The notes under the pieces are model-generated. The model saw nothing but the letters and a program-made list of their open reading frames with translations. It made no database searches and was not told the origin of the DNA. Shown here piece by piece: positions 1 through 7,950 of a stretch of DNA of 64,000 nt (its first letter is position 1; every line of letters starts with the position of its first letter). The DNA is from Ruminococcus sp. (GTDB taxonomy: Bacteria; Bacillota; Clostridia; Oscillospirales; Acutalibacteraceae). The position numbers and the translations under genes were made by a program. Where the stretch lies: contig JALELS010000005.1 in NCBI GenBank assembly GCA_022768065.1, positions 1 through 64,000 of the forward strand. The letters run 5' to 3'.

Positions 1-2
1 CA

Positions 3-119
3 TTCGAGGATTTTCAAAAACAGTTAGCCGTTCATCAGCGCAACTACAACAATTTTCCTATGCGTCCTCTTAACTGGCGCTCTCCTAAACAGGTCTTATT
101 TGCTTTCCCTACTCTGTAA
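3..119 (+). pseudogene. transposase/integrase-core 3' end (partial at window edge)
   Basis: The frame is open from the window edge and ends at TAA 117-119, giving about 38 residues. The segment YNNFPMRPLNWRSPKQVL has the Y-N-N...R-P-L-x-W-x-S-P spacing typical of the C-terminal tail of DDE (rve) integrase-core transposases. Only the tail is visible, so the family and whether the gene is intact upstream cannot be decided. No terminal inverted repeat is obvious in the following 60 bases. It marks an insertion sequence, or the remnant of one, just left of ldh. Confidence 0.6.
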
Positions 120-295
120 CACATCATTGTCAAACCTACAAAACATAAAAAACACAGGCAAAACAAAATAGAAAAATGCCGATATAACAATGAAAATTTT
201 CAATAGTATAAATGGATTTTCAGCTTTACATATGCGTAAAATGCCGAAAATTTCCAAAATAAGCGAATTAGGTTTATTATTTGCAGGTAAAATGA

Positions 296-334
296 TATAC
301 TAAAAACGTAATGTTGTATCAAATATGAACAACA
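296..334 (+). promoter_or_regulatory. probable ldh promoter -10 and inverted-repeat operator
   Basis: A -10-like TATACT lies at 296-301, with no good -35 upstream. Just downstream, TGTTGT (312-317) and ACAACA (329-334) form a perfect 6+6 inverted repeat with an 11-base centre. It sits where a repressor would block initiation, 25 bases before the ldh ATG. Clostridial ldh genes are often controlled by the redox repressor Rex, but the half-site spacing here does not match its usual 18-base site. The regulator is therefore unassigned. Confidence 0.4.
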
Positions 335-358
335 ATATGCATTGAAAGGATGAATTAA

Positions 359-1315
359 ATGAACACATACGGATTTACAAAGAAGATAGCCTTAGTCGGC
401 ACCGGTTTTGTTGGAATGAGTTTTGCATATGCCATGCTCTGTGAAAGTGTTTGCGACGAGCTTGTGCTGATTGATGTAAATAAGCAAAAAGCAGAGGGAG
501 AAGCCATGGACCTTAACCACGGCTTATCTTTTGCAAAAACAAATATGAAAATTTACGCAGGCTCTTACACGGATTGCAGAGATGCCGATATAGTAGTTAT
601 ATGCGCCGGTGTAGGTCAAAAGCCGGGTGAAGACAGGCTTTCTTTACTTCAGCGAAATACCGAAGTTTTTAAAACGATAATATCCCCCATAATTTATTCG
701 GGATTTAACGGCATTTTCCTTGTTGCAACCAACCCTGTTGACATTATGACCAAGATTACATGGCAGCTTTCGGGATTCGACTGCAAAAAGGTTATAGGCA
801 CAGGTACTACGCTTGACACGGCGCGACTTCGTTACCTTCTCGGCGACTATTTTAATGTTGACCCCAAAAATGTTCATGCATATGTTATCGGTGAGCACGG
901 AGACAGCGAAATGGTGCCGTGGTCACAGGCTTTTGTCGGAACCAAGAGTATAACAAGCATAGTTGAAAAAAATCCCGACAAATTCAAGCTTACCGACCTT
1001 GATGAAATAGCAAAGGATGTCACAGGAGCCGCGCAAAAAATCATAGAAGCAAAAAAAGCCACCTATTACGGAATAGGAATGGCTTTGGTAAGAATAGTAA
1101 AAGCTATATTCGGCGACGAAAAAAGCGTATTAACCGTTTCTTCAATGTTCCGCGGTGAATATGATATCAACGGAGTTTATGCAGGTATACCGAGCATTAT
1201 AGGAAGAGACGGAGTCAGAGAAATAGTTACGCTTGACATAACCGATGAAGAAGAAAAGAAGCTCAAGGAATCCTGTGAGCTTCTTAAAAATGCAAGTGAA
1301 GGTATTAAAATCTGA
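359..1315 (+). CDS. ldh: L-lactate dehydrogenase
   Basis: Cytoplasmic NAD-dependent enzyme that reduces pyruvate to L-lactate and so reoxidises fermentation NADH. The 318 residues match the family length. The Rossmann motif GTGFVG is at residues 14-19. The active-site loop GVGQKPGEDR carries Gln87, which marks lactate rather than malate specificity, and Arg93. The catalytic His180 lies in GEHGDSE, with the Asp154/Arg157 pair in TLDTARLR. The ATG follows GAAAGGAT at good spacing. It is monocistronic, preceded by a possible operator. Its stop abuts the stop of the convergent mreB-like gene with no spacer, so the two transcripts probably overlap. Confidence 0.95.
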   Translation: MNTYGFTKKIALVGTGFVGMSFAYAMLCESVCDELVLIDVNKQKAEGEAMDLNHGLSFAKTNMKIYAGSYTDCRDADIVVICAGVGQKPGEDRLSLLQRNTEVFKTIISPIIYSGFNGIFLVATNPVDIMTKITWQLSGFDCKKVIGTGTTLDTARLRYLLGDYFNVDPKNVHAYVIGEHGDSEMVPWSQAFVGTKSITSIVEKNPDKFKLTDLDEIAKDVTGAAQKIIEAKKATYYGIGMALVRIVKAIFGDEKSVLTVSSMFRGEYDINGVYAGIPSIIGRDGVREIVTLDITDEEEKKLKESCELLKNASEGIKI

Positions 1316-2335
1316 TTAGATTTCGCGTACCGTTTGAAACGTATAACCGTTATTGGTTAAATATTCAATATCATTGATTGCCGCAGCGGCGCCGTTAACT
1401 GTTGAGTACATGGCGTCCTCGGCAATTTTTGTTTCAATGCCGGTTTCATTTTCAACAAGTTTGTCCATCCCCCACAAAAGAGATGTGCCGCCTGTCAACG
1501 TAACGCCGTTATCCGAAATATCGCCGACAAGCTCGGGCGGAGTTTTTTCCAATACATCCTTGATTCCCTGAATCATCATATTTATTTGCTCGCTTATCGA
1601 GTCAAAAATCTCGGTTGATGTGACTTCAAAGGATATAGGCATATTGTCAAGACAACTTTTGCCGGAAGCTATGACCGCAAGTTCCTCTTCACGCGGAATT
1701 GCGCTTCCCAGGCAAATTTTAAGTCTTTCGGCAGTTTGCGGACCTATTAAAATATCGCGATTTTTCTTTAAATAACGCATTATTGCCTCATCAATTGAAA
1801 TTCCGCCGATTTTCAGCGATTTTGCCACGGCAATACTGCCCATGGTTACAACCGATACATCGATTGAGCCGCCGCCCATATTTACAAGCAATCTGCCGGA
1901 AAGCGAGTCGTTTTTAATTCCTATACCGACGGCAGAAGCAAGCGACTCCTCAATCAGGCAGGCGCGCCCAGCCCCGGCAGCGGTAACAACATCAAGAAAA
2001 GTGCGTCTTTCAAGCCCGGTAGCTCCACTCGGAATGGATATTACAACATTCGGTTTTATTACACTGTTTTTTAAAATCTTTTGCAAATAGTACTTCAGTA
2101 TATGCTCAGCCATAGTGTAATTTGAGATAATTCCACCTACAATCGGGCTAATTACCTCAATACTGTCATCTGTTCTGCCGTTTATAGTGTATGCCGCATT
2201 GCCTATCGCTATCGGTATACCGGTTTCAACATCAACGGCTATCATGGTCGGCTCATCAAGAATGACACCTTTTCCCTGAACATATAATTCGGTCGAAGAA
2301 GAACCGAAGTCAATAGCAATGTTTGTTCCTATCAT
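1316..2335 (-). CDS. mreB: MreB/Mbl-family rod-shape actin homologue
   Basis: Bacterial actin that forms membrane-associated filaments guiding lateral peptidoglycan synthesis. At 339 residues it has the usual MreB length. Phosphate 1 motif IAIDFGSSST is near residues 6-15, phosphate 2 is in LLVNMGGGSIDVSVV around 169-183, and the adenosine motif TLTGGTSLLWG is around 280-290. The ATG follows an AGGTGAT ribosome site. It is a stand-alone copy without mreC or mreD, so it may be an Mbl/MreBH-type paralogue rather than the mreBCD member. Its stop codon directly adjoins that of ldh. Confidence 0.88.
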   Translation of the reverse strand: MIGTNIAIDFGSSSTELYVQGKGVILDEPTMIAVDVETGIPIAIGNAAYTINGRTDDSIEVISPIVGGIISNYTMAEHILKYYLQKILKNSVIKPNVVISIPSGATGLERRTFLDVVTAAGAGRACLIEESLASAVGIGIKNDSLSGRLLVNMGGGSIDVSVVTMGSIAVAKSLKIGGISIDEAIMRYLKKNRDILIGPQTAERLKICLGSAIPREEELAVIASGKSCLDNMPISFEVTSTEIFDSISEQINMMIQGIKDVLEKTPPELVGDISDNGVTLTGGTSLLWGMDKLVENETGIETKIAEDAMYSTVNGAAAAINDIEYLTNNGYTFQTVREI

Positions 2336-2423
2336 TCTTAATCACCTGCCTCAATTTCATTATTAGATATTTTATCACAGCGAATAAAAAAAGTAAATTA
2401 AAAACGTCCACAAATTCACAGAA

Positions 2424-2452
2424 AAAGCCCGATGCTACAGCACCGGGCTTTA
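2424..2452 (-). terminator. intrinsic terminator of the paaK-ior-ACT operon
   Basis: On the minus strand, AAAGCCCGGTGC pairs with GCATCGGGCTTTTT around a TGTA loop (one G-U pair) and runs into a T tract. It lies 12 bases after the ACT-protein stop, so it ends the leftward operon and insulates mreB. Confidence 0.85.
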
Positions 2453-2463
2453 AACATTTAAAA

Positions 2464-2889
2464 TTACAGCAAAGAATTTTCTTCGATAACATCTATGCCG
2501 TTTTCCTTAAGGTGTTTGCATGCTTTTTCGTTATTATCAACTCTGAAAATAACATAGGCATGGCCTTCCTCAGGGGTTAAAAATGCATATGCATATTCAA
2601 CATTTTCTCCGGCATCGGAAAGAAGTTTAACAACTTTGGCAAAAGCACCGGTAACATCCGGAATAGAAATTCCGACAACCTCTGTTATTGAAACGGCAAC
2701 GCCGTGATCTTTCAATACCTTTGCCGCCTTATCGGTGTCCGACACAATAAGTCTCAAAATGCCGAAATCTGTTGTATCGGCAATTGAAAAAGCACGGATA
2801 CTTATTCCGCCGTCAGCCAAAAAGCCCGTAATATCGGCAAGCCTGCCGGGTTTGTTTTCAACAAAAACTGAGATCTGCTTAATTGCCAT
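2464..2889 (-). CDS. tandem ACT-domain protein
   Basis: The 141 residues consist of two ACT folds, at roughly 1-68 and 70-138, with no enzymatic domain. The first begins with the ACT signature VFVENKPGRLADITGFL; the second has GISIPDVTGAFAKVVKLL. ACT domains bind amino acids and confer allosteric control. Genes of this type commonly travel with phenylacetate-CoA ligase and indolepyruvate oxidoreductase, as here. A role as amino-acid sensor or small regulatory partner of this module is an inference. The ATG follows AAGGAGG, and the gene is last in the operon, 13 bases after paaK, followed by a strong terminator. Confidence 0.88.
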   Translation of the reverse strand: MAIKQISVFVENKPGRLADITGFLADGGISIRAFSIADTTDFGILRLIVSDTDKAAKVLKDHGVAVSITEVVGISIPDVTGAFAKVVKLLSDAGENVEYAYAFLTPEEGHAYVIFRVDNNEKACKHLKENGIDVIEENSLL

Positions 2890-2902
2890 AACATTTGCCT
2901 CC

Positions 2903-4204
2903 TTAAATATGTCTGTTATCTATAACTCTTACTGCCTTGCCCTCCGAACGAGGAAGGGAGCGAGGTTCAACAAGCTTAATAATTGCGGATATGCCGAGAG
3001 TGGCATGCATTGCATCCTTTATCCTCTTCTCCTGTTCTTCAATAACGCGAACAGAATCCGAGAAAAGTGCGTCCGACATCTCAATTTTAACCGTCATTAC
3101 ATCAAGATTGTTCTTACGATCAACAACTATTTGGTAATTCGGTTCCATGCCGAGCGAAAGAATAACATGCTCTATCTGTGACGGGAAAACATTGACACCC
3201 CTTATTATGAGCATATCGTCGCATCTTCCTTTGGGCTTTAACATTTTTACAAGTGTTCTTCCGCAGCCGCATTTTTCATGTGTAAGAGCTGAAATATCAT
3301 GTGTTCTGTATCGTACCAATGGAAGAGCCTCTTTGCCGATGCACGTAAACACAAGCTCACCGAATACGCCGTCGGGTAAAACTTCAAGTGTATCGGGGTC
3401 AATAATTTCGGGATAGAAATAATCTTCGTTAATGTGCATACCCTTTTGCTCGGAACATTCAAAAGCAACACCGGGACCCGCAATCTCAGAAAGGCCGTAA
3501 ATATCATAAGCTTTGATATTAAGCGACTTTTCAATTTCCTTTCGCATATTTTCGCTCCACGCCTCTGCGCCGAAAATGCCGGCTCTCAAAGGCAGTTTGG
3601 CAGAATCAATACCGGCAGCTTTCAGCGATTCGCCGATATACATAGCGTATGACGGAGTACAGCATATAATGTCGGAGCCGAAGTCCTGCAAAATCTGCAT
3701 CTGTCTGTTAGTATTGCCTGATGACACGGGTATTGCGGTTGCACCGAGTTTTTCCGCTGCATAATGAAGACCGAGACCTCCCGTAAAAAGACCGTATCCA
3801 TAAGAAATATGTATGTAGTCGCCCTGAGTGGCGCCTGCAGCCGCCAAAGCTCTTGCGGCACTTTCGCTCCAAATGGAAATATCGTGTTTGGTATAACCAA
3901 CAACAGTCTGCTTACCGGTAGTACCTGAGGAAGCATGAACTCGCACAAGCTTTTCTTTAGGAACGGCAAAAAGACCGAAAGGATAGTTATCACGAAGATC
4001 CTGTTTGATTGTAAAAGGCAACTTGGTTATATCGGCTATTGATTTAATATCACCGGGCAAAAGACCGATTTCATCAAACTTCTGCTTATAAAACGGTACG
4101 TGCTTATAGCAGTTCTCTACCATTTTAATAAGTCTTGCCGACTGTATAGCCGTGAGATAGTCTCTTGAAGCCGTTTCAATATCAGGTGTGAAATAATTTT
4201 GCAT
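2903..4204 (-). CDS. paaK: phenylacetate-CoA ligase (copy 1)
   Basis: ATP-dependent, AMP-forming ligase of the adenylate-forming family. It joins aryl acetates such as phenylacetate or indoleacetate to CoA. At 433 residues it has the usual PaaK length. The phosphate-binding loop HASSGTTGK is near residues 90-98; the substrate and adenine region YGLSEIAGPGVAFEC follows mid-protein; and the C-terminal hinge region is KGRCDDMLIIRGVNVFPSQ. It is clearly related to the second copy at 6554-7858. It sits downstream of iorB and 13 bases before the ACT gene. In fermenters this arrangement fits aryl-2-oxoacid oxidation to aryl-CoA followed by acid release with ATP gain, or the reverse. The direction is not decided by sequence. 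Confidence 0.93.
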   Translation of the reverse strand: MQNYFTPDIETASRDYLTAIQSARLIKMVENCYKHVPFYKQKFDEIGLLPGDIKSIADITKLPFTIKQDLRDNYPFGLFAVPKEKLVRVHASSGTTGKQTVVGYTKHDISIWSESAARALAAAGATQGDYIHISYGYGLFTGGLGLHYAAEKLGATAIPVSSGNTNRQMQILQDFGSDIICCTPSYAMYIGESLKAAGIDSAKLPLRAGIFGAEAWSENMRKEIEKSLNIKAYDIYGLSEIAGPGVAFECSEQKGMHINEDYFYPEIIDPDTLEVLPDGVFGELVFTCIGKEALPLVRYRTHDISALTHEKCGCGRTLVKMLKPKGRCDDMLIIRGVNVFPSQIEHVILSLGMEPNYQIVVDRKNNLDVMTVKIEMSDALFSDSVRVIEEQEKRIKDAMHATLGISAIIKLVEPRSLPRSEGKAVRVIDNRHI

Positions 4205-4225
4205 TTGATTCTCTCCGTTCTTGTT

Positions 4226-4804
4226 TTACTTATTATAATTGTAACCGAGATCAAATGCCTTGAGATTCATCTCAAGAAATTTCTCAGGTACAGTGCTTTT
4301 AAGCGCATCAATCCATACTTCACGATCCAAATCCATATGCGATGCCATAACTCCGATAAGAACGACATTTACCGCTTTTGCAGACCCTGCCGAAACAGCC
4401 AAAGAAAGCGCATCAAGGCTCGTGGTTTTGGCGCCGGCTTTGTTTATTGCCTCAAGCACACCGTCGGGATAAACCGAATTGCCGATTATTACAGACATCG
4501 GGTCGATTTTTTGAGTATTGATTATAAGCGTTCCGTCTTTTTTAAGGTATGGAAGCCATCTTGCGGCTTCAAGCTGCTCAAACGCAAGGATTAAATCGGC
4601 TTCACCCTCATTAACTATGGGTGAATTAACTTTTGAACCGTATTTTACATAAGTAACAACCGAACCGCCGCGCTGACTCATACCGTGTACTTCTGAAACC
4701 TTAACGTCGAAACCGTTGCTTACAAGCGCCGCGCCGAGGATTCTGCTGGCAAGAAGAGTGCCCTGACCGCCGACTCCAACAATCATAATACTTTTTGTTT
4801 CCAT
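4226..4804 (-). CDS. iorB: indolepyruvate:ferredoxin oxidoreductase, beta subunit
   Basis: Gamma-type pyruvate:ferredoxin oxidoreductase domain that pairs with IorA to decarboxylate aryl 2-oxoacids to aryl-CoA while reducing ferredoxin. The 192 residues are typical of IorB. The N-terminal nucleotide-type loop IVGVGGQGTLLASRIL (about 8-23) and the family motif VSEVHGMSQRGGSV (about 37-50) are diagnostic. The ATG lies one base after the iorA stop, with its ribosome site inside the end of iorA, so the two are translationally coupled. Confidence 0.95.
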   Translation of the reverse strand: METKSIMIVGVGGQGTLLASRILGAALVSNGFDVKVSEVHGMSQRGGSVVTYVKYGSKVNSPIVNEGEADLILAFEQLEAARWLPYLKKDGTLIINTQKIDPMSVIIGNSVYPDGVLEAINKAGAKTTSLDALSLAVSAGSAKAVNVVLIGVMASHMDLDREVWIDALKSTVPEKFLEMNLKAFDLGYNYNK

Positions 4805-4805
4805 A

Positions 4806-6539
4806 TTATTTGCCCTCCTCTATTGCGTCGAATTTGCAGAGCTGGCTGCAAACATTACATCCTACGCACTGTGTAAAGTCGATTTCGGACTTCCCGTCTT
4901 TTATGCTGATAGCCGGGCAGCCTATCTTCATACACATTTTACAGCCGACGCATTTATCTTTGTTAATCTTGAGCGGAGGATTATGTTTAACATATTTCAA
5001 AAGAGCACAAGGTCTTCTTGAAATTACGACCGACGGCTCGTCAGCGGCAACTTCCTCACGGATTACATCTTCACATTCTTTAAGGTTATACGGGTCTACC
5101 ACTCTGACTCTGTCAATACCGACAGCCTTTGCAAGAAGCTCTAAGCTGACTGCGGTAGTGGGATCACCCTTAATTGTCTTTCCGGTAGTCGGGTTGTCCT
5201 GATGACCGGTCATACCCGTAATACTGTTGTCGAGTATAATAACGGTTGAGTTACTTTGATTATATGCAATATCGATAAGACCCGTAATACCGGAATGAAT
5301 AAATGTTGAATCGCCGATAACAGCTACCGAGTTCTTACAGTTACTTTCATCAGCTTTATTTCTGCCGTGAAGCGCCGATACCGAAGCGCCCATACAAACA
5401 CAGGTATCCATCATGCCGATAGGCGGAAGTGCACCGAGAGTATAGCAGCCTATATCGCCGCTTACCGTCAATTTTAATTTTTTAAGCGCGTAATAAAGAC
5501 CTCTGTGGGGACAACCTGCGCAAAGCACGGGCGGACGTGCGGGAATATCAATATCCGCTTTCATAGTCGGCTTAGTTTCGCCGAAAATAACTTTTGCTAT
5601 AAGGTTTTGTGAATATTCACCCTGTAATGTAAATGCGTCTTTACCAATAACATCTATCCCTAATTGCTTGCAATGCTCCTCAATAAACGGGTCAAGCTCT
5701 TCAAGAACATAGACCTTGTCACAGTTAGCGGCAAAGTTCTTAATAAGTTCAATCGGAAGCGGATTTACACATCCGAGCTTAAGATATGAAACTCGATCGC
5801 CCAAAGCATCTTTTGCATATTGATAGCAAATACCTGAAGAAATAACGCCGATTTTCTTATCGTTATATTCAACGGTATTTATAGAGGTTGTTTCAGCCCA
5901 TTCGCGTTCTGCAACCATTCTGTCTTCGACAACAACATGTCTTTTCTTTGCCATTGCAGGCATCATAACATATTTGCCCGGATTTTTAACATATTCCTTG
6001 ACGCCTATATCGTTTCTTTCGCCGATATTAACTATGCTCCTTGAATGGGCAACTCTTGTTGTCAATCTTAATATGACGGGAGTATCAAACTTTTCGGAAA
6101 GCTCATAAGCGGCTTTGGCATACTCGAGACACTCCTCGGAGTCTGACGGCTCAAGCATCATTATTTTAGCCGCTTTTGCGTAATGACGGCTGTCCTGTTC
6201 ATTCTGTGAGGAATGCATACCTGGATCATCGGCAACAGCTATAACCATACCTGCATTAACGCCTGTATAAGAAGCGGTAAACAGCGGATCTGCAGCTACA
6301 TTAAGCCCAACGTGTTTCATACCGCAGAAAGAACGTGCACCGGCGATAGATGAACCGACAGCAACCTCCATGGCTACTTTTTCATTAGGAGCCCATTCAC
6401 TGTAAACGTCATCATATTTTGCGATGCATTCCGTTATTTCTGTACTCGGCGTGCCGGGATAGCTTGAAGCTACCCTAAGGCCGCCCTCGTAAAGTCCGCG
6501 GGCAACTGCCTCATTACCGATTAAAAGTTTTTTATTCAT
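4806..6539 (-). CDS. iorA: indolepyruvate:ferredoxin oxidoreductase, alpha subunit
   Basis: Large thiamine-pyrophosphate subunit of IorAB, acting on indolepyruvate, phenylpyruvate and related 2-oxoacids in the cytoplasm. At 577 residues it is near the usual length. The N-terminal pyrimidine-binding region contains SSYPGTPSTEI. The TPP-binding part has LCAGCPHRGLYYAL followed by GDIGCYTLG and GDSTFIHSGI. The C-terminus is a two-cluster ferredoxin with CVGCKMCMKIGCP and CVGCNVCSQLC. It lies 14 bases downstream of the second paaK, showing a paaK-iorA-iorB-paaK-ACT operon that makes aryl-CoA and reduced ferredoxin from aromatic amino acids. Confidence 0.96.
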   Translation of the reverse strand: MNKKLLIGNEAVARGLYEGGLRVASSYPGTPSTEITECIAKYDDVYSEWAPNEKVAMEVAVGSSIAGARSFCGMKHVGLNVAADPLFTASYTGVNAGMVIAVADDPGMHSSQNEQDSRHYAKAAKIMMLEPSDSEECLEYAKAAYELSEKFDTPVILRLTTRVAHSRSIVNIGERNDIGVKEYVKNPGKYVMMPAMAKKRHVVVEDRMVAEREWAETTSINTVEYNDKKIGVISSGICYQYAKDALGDRVSYLKLGCVNPLPIELIKNFAANCDKVYVLEELDPFIEEHCKQLGIDVIGKDAFTLQGEYSQNLIAKVIFGETKPTMKADIDIPARPPVLCAGCPHRGLYYALKKLKLTVSGDIGCYTLGALPPIGMMDTCVCMGASVSALHGRNKADESNCKNSVAVIGDSTFIHSGITGLIDIAYNQSNSTVIILDNSITGMTGHQDNPTTGKTIKGDPTTAVSLELLAKAVGIDRVRVVDPYNLKECEDVIREEVAADEPSVVISRRPCALLKYVKHNPPLKINKDKCVGCKMCMKIGCPAISIKDGKSEIDFTQCVGCNVCSQLCKFDAIEEGK

Positions 6540-6553
6540 TATTTCACCCCAAA

Positions 6554-7858
6554 TTAGTCTTTTTCGTGTCTTAAATCTATAACTCTTTTTGCTTTGCCGA
6601 CGAATCTCTCAATTGTCATCGGCTCAACAATGCTGACCTTGCACTGAATGCCGAGAACCGTATGAAGATTATGTTTTATAGAATTTTGAAGATCCTGAAT
6701 CATACCGAAGCTTTCCAGAAGAGAATTATCGGAAAGCTCAACCTGAACTTCAAGAGTATCAGCAAAGCCCTCTCTTCTGACGATAAGCTGATAATGCGGA
6801 CTGACATTTTTCATTCCGACAAGTACGCTCTCAATTTGTGACGGAAATACGTTAACTCCGCGTATTTTAAGCATATCGTCGCTTCTGCCCTTGATTTTTT
6901 CCATCCTCGCAAATGTTCTTCCGCACTTGCAAGGTTCATATATAACATTGGAAATGTCTCTTGTCCTGTATCTTAATAACGGGAAAGCTTCCTTGGAAAG
7001 CGGCGTTACAATAAGTTCGCCGTCCTCACCCTCGTCAACGGGTTCAAGAGTTTCCGGGTCAACAACCTCAACAAGGAAATGATCCTCATTAATGTGAAGA
7101 CCGCATCTCTCTGTACATTCACCGGAAACACCGGGACCTATAAGCTCACTCATTCCGTAGTTATCGGTTGCAAAAAGCCCCCAGCCTTTTTCGATTTGAG
7201 TTCTCATTTCCGGTGTGCATCCTTCGGAACCGAAAAGACCGAGACGCAGATGATAATCGCTCATGGGATATTCAAGTTTTTTTGCGGTTTCTGCCATATA
7301 AAGAGCATACGAAGGCGTAGCTACAAGCGCGGTAGTCTTAAAATCGCGCATAAACATAAGAGCCTTTTCCGTATTGCCGCTCGAATTCGGAACAACGGCA
7401 CATCCTATTTTTTCAAGGCCGCAGTGGAGCCCGAGAGCACCGGTAAACATACCGTAACCGAATGAAATCTGAACTATATCTTCTTTGGTTGCCCCTGCCG
7501 CTACGGCAAGACGGGCAACACAATCCGACCACATATCAAGGTCATTTTTTGTATACCCTACAACGGTCGGTTTTCCGGTAGTGCCGGATGAAGCATGGAT
7601 TCTTACAATATCACTCATAGGTACCGCAAACATACCGAACGGATAATTGTCTCGCAAATCTGCCTTGGTTGTAGGAGGTATGTATTTAATATCAGAAAGA
7701 GACTTGATTTTGTCAGCCGTAACATGAGCTTCATCAAGTTTTTTTGTGTAGAAAGGAACATTACGATAACAATAATCAACCATATGACGAAGCTTTTCAA
7801 GCTGAAGAGCCTCAATATCCTTTCTTTTCATTGTTTCGACATCTTTTTGAAAAAACAT
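6554..7858 (-). CDS. paaK: phenylacetate-CoA ligase (copy 2)
   Basis: Second adenylate-forming aryl-acetate:CoA ligase, 434 residues, collinear with the copy at 2903-4204 and sharing long identical stretches. It has HASSGTTGK for phosphate binding, YGMSELIGPGVSGEC in the core and IRGVNVFPSQIESVL near the C-terminal hinge. It is first in the operon, 14 bases ahead of iorA. Keeping two ligases around one oxidoreductase suggests different arylacetate preferences (phenyl, hydroxyphenyl or indolyl), but the specificity cannot be read from sequence. Confidence 0.93.
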   Translation of the reverse strand: MFFQKDVETMKRKDIEALQLEKLRHMVDYCYRNVPFYTKKLDEAHVTADKIKSLSDIKYIPPTTKADLRDNYPFGMFAVPMSDIVRIHASSGTTGKPTVVGYTKNDLDMWSDCVARLAVAAGATKEDIVQISFGYGMFTGALGLHCGLEKIGCAVVPNSSGNTEKALMFMRDFKTTALVATPSYALYMAETAKKLEYPMSDYHLRLGLFGSEGCTPEMRTQIEKGWGLFATDNYGMSELIGPGVSGECTERCGLHINEDHFLVEVVDPETLEPVDEGEDGELIVTPLSKEAFPLLRYRTRDISNVIYEPCKCGRTFARMEKIKGRSDDMLKIRGVNVFPSQIESVLVGMKNVSPHYQLIVRREGFADTLEVQVELSDNSLLESFGMIQDLQNSIKHNLHTVLGIQCKVSIVEPMTIERFVGKAKRVIDLRHEKD

Positions 7859-7897
7859 TTTACCATTTCCAATCTTCTGAATTTATACAGACAACAA

Positions 7898-7918
7898 GCC
7901 GCAGTTAACAGCTGCGGC
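7898..7918 (-). terminator. possible terminator between symporter and paaK operon
   Basis: GCCGCAG and CTGCGGC form a GC-rich 7-base-pair stem. On the minus strand the stem is followed by TTGTTGT, a short and imperfect T tract. It lies 33 bases after the symporter stop and before the second paaK, so the paaK operon probably has its own start. The element is moderate in strength. Confidence 0.55.
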
Positions 7919-7950
7919 AGAATATATAAATTTATTTAATTATAGCATAA

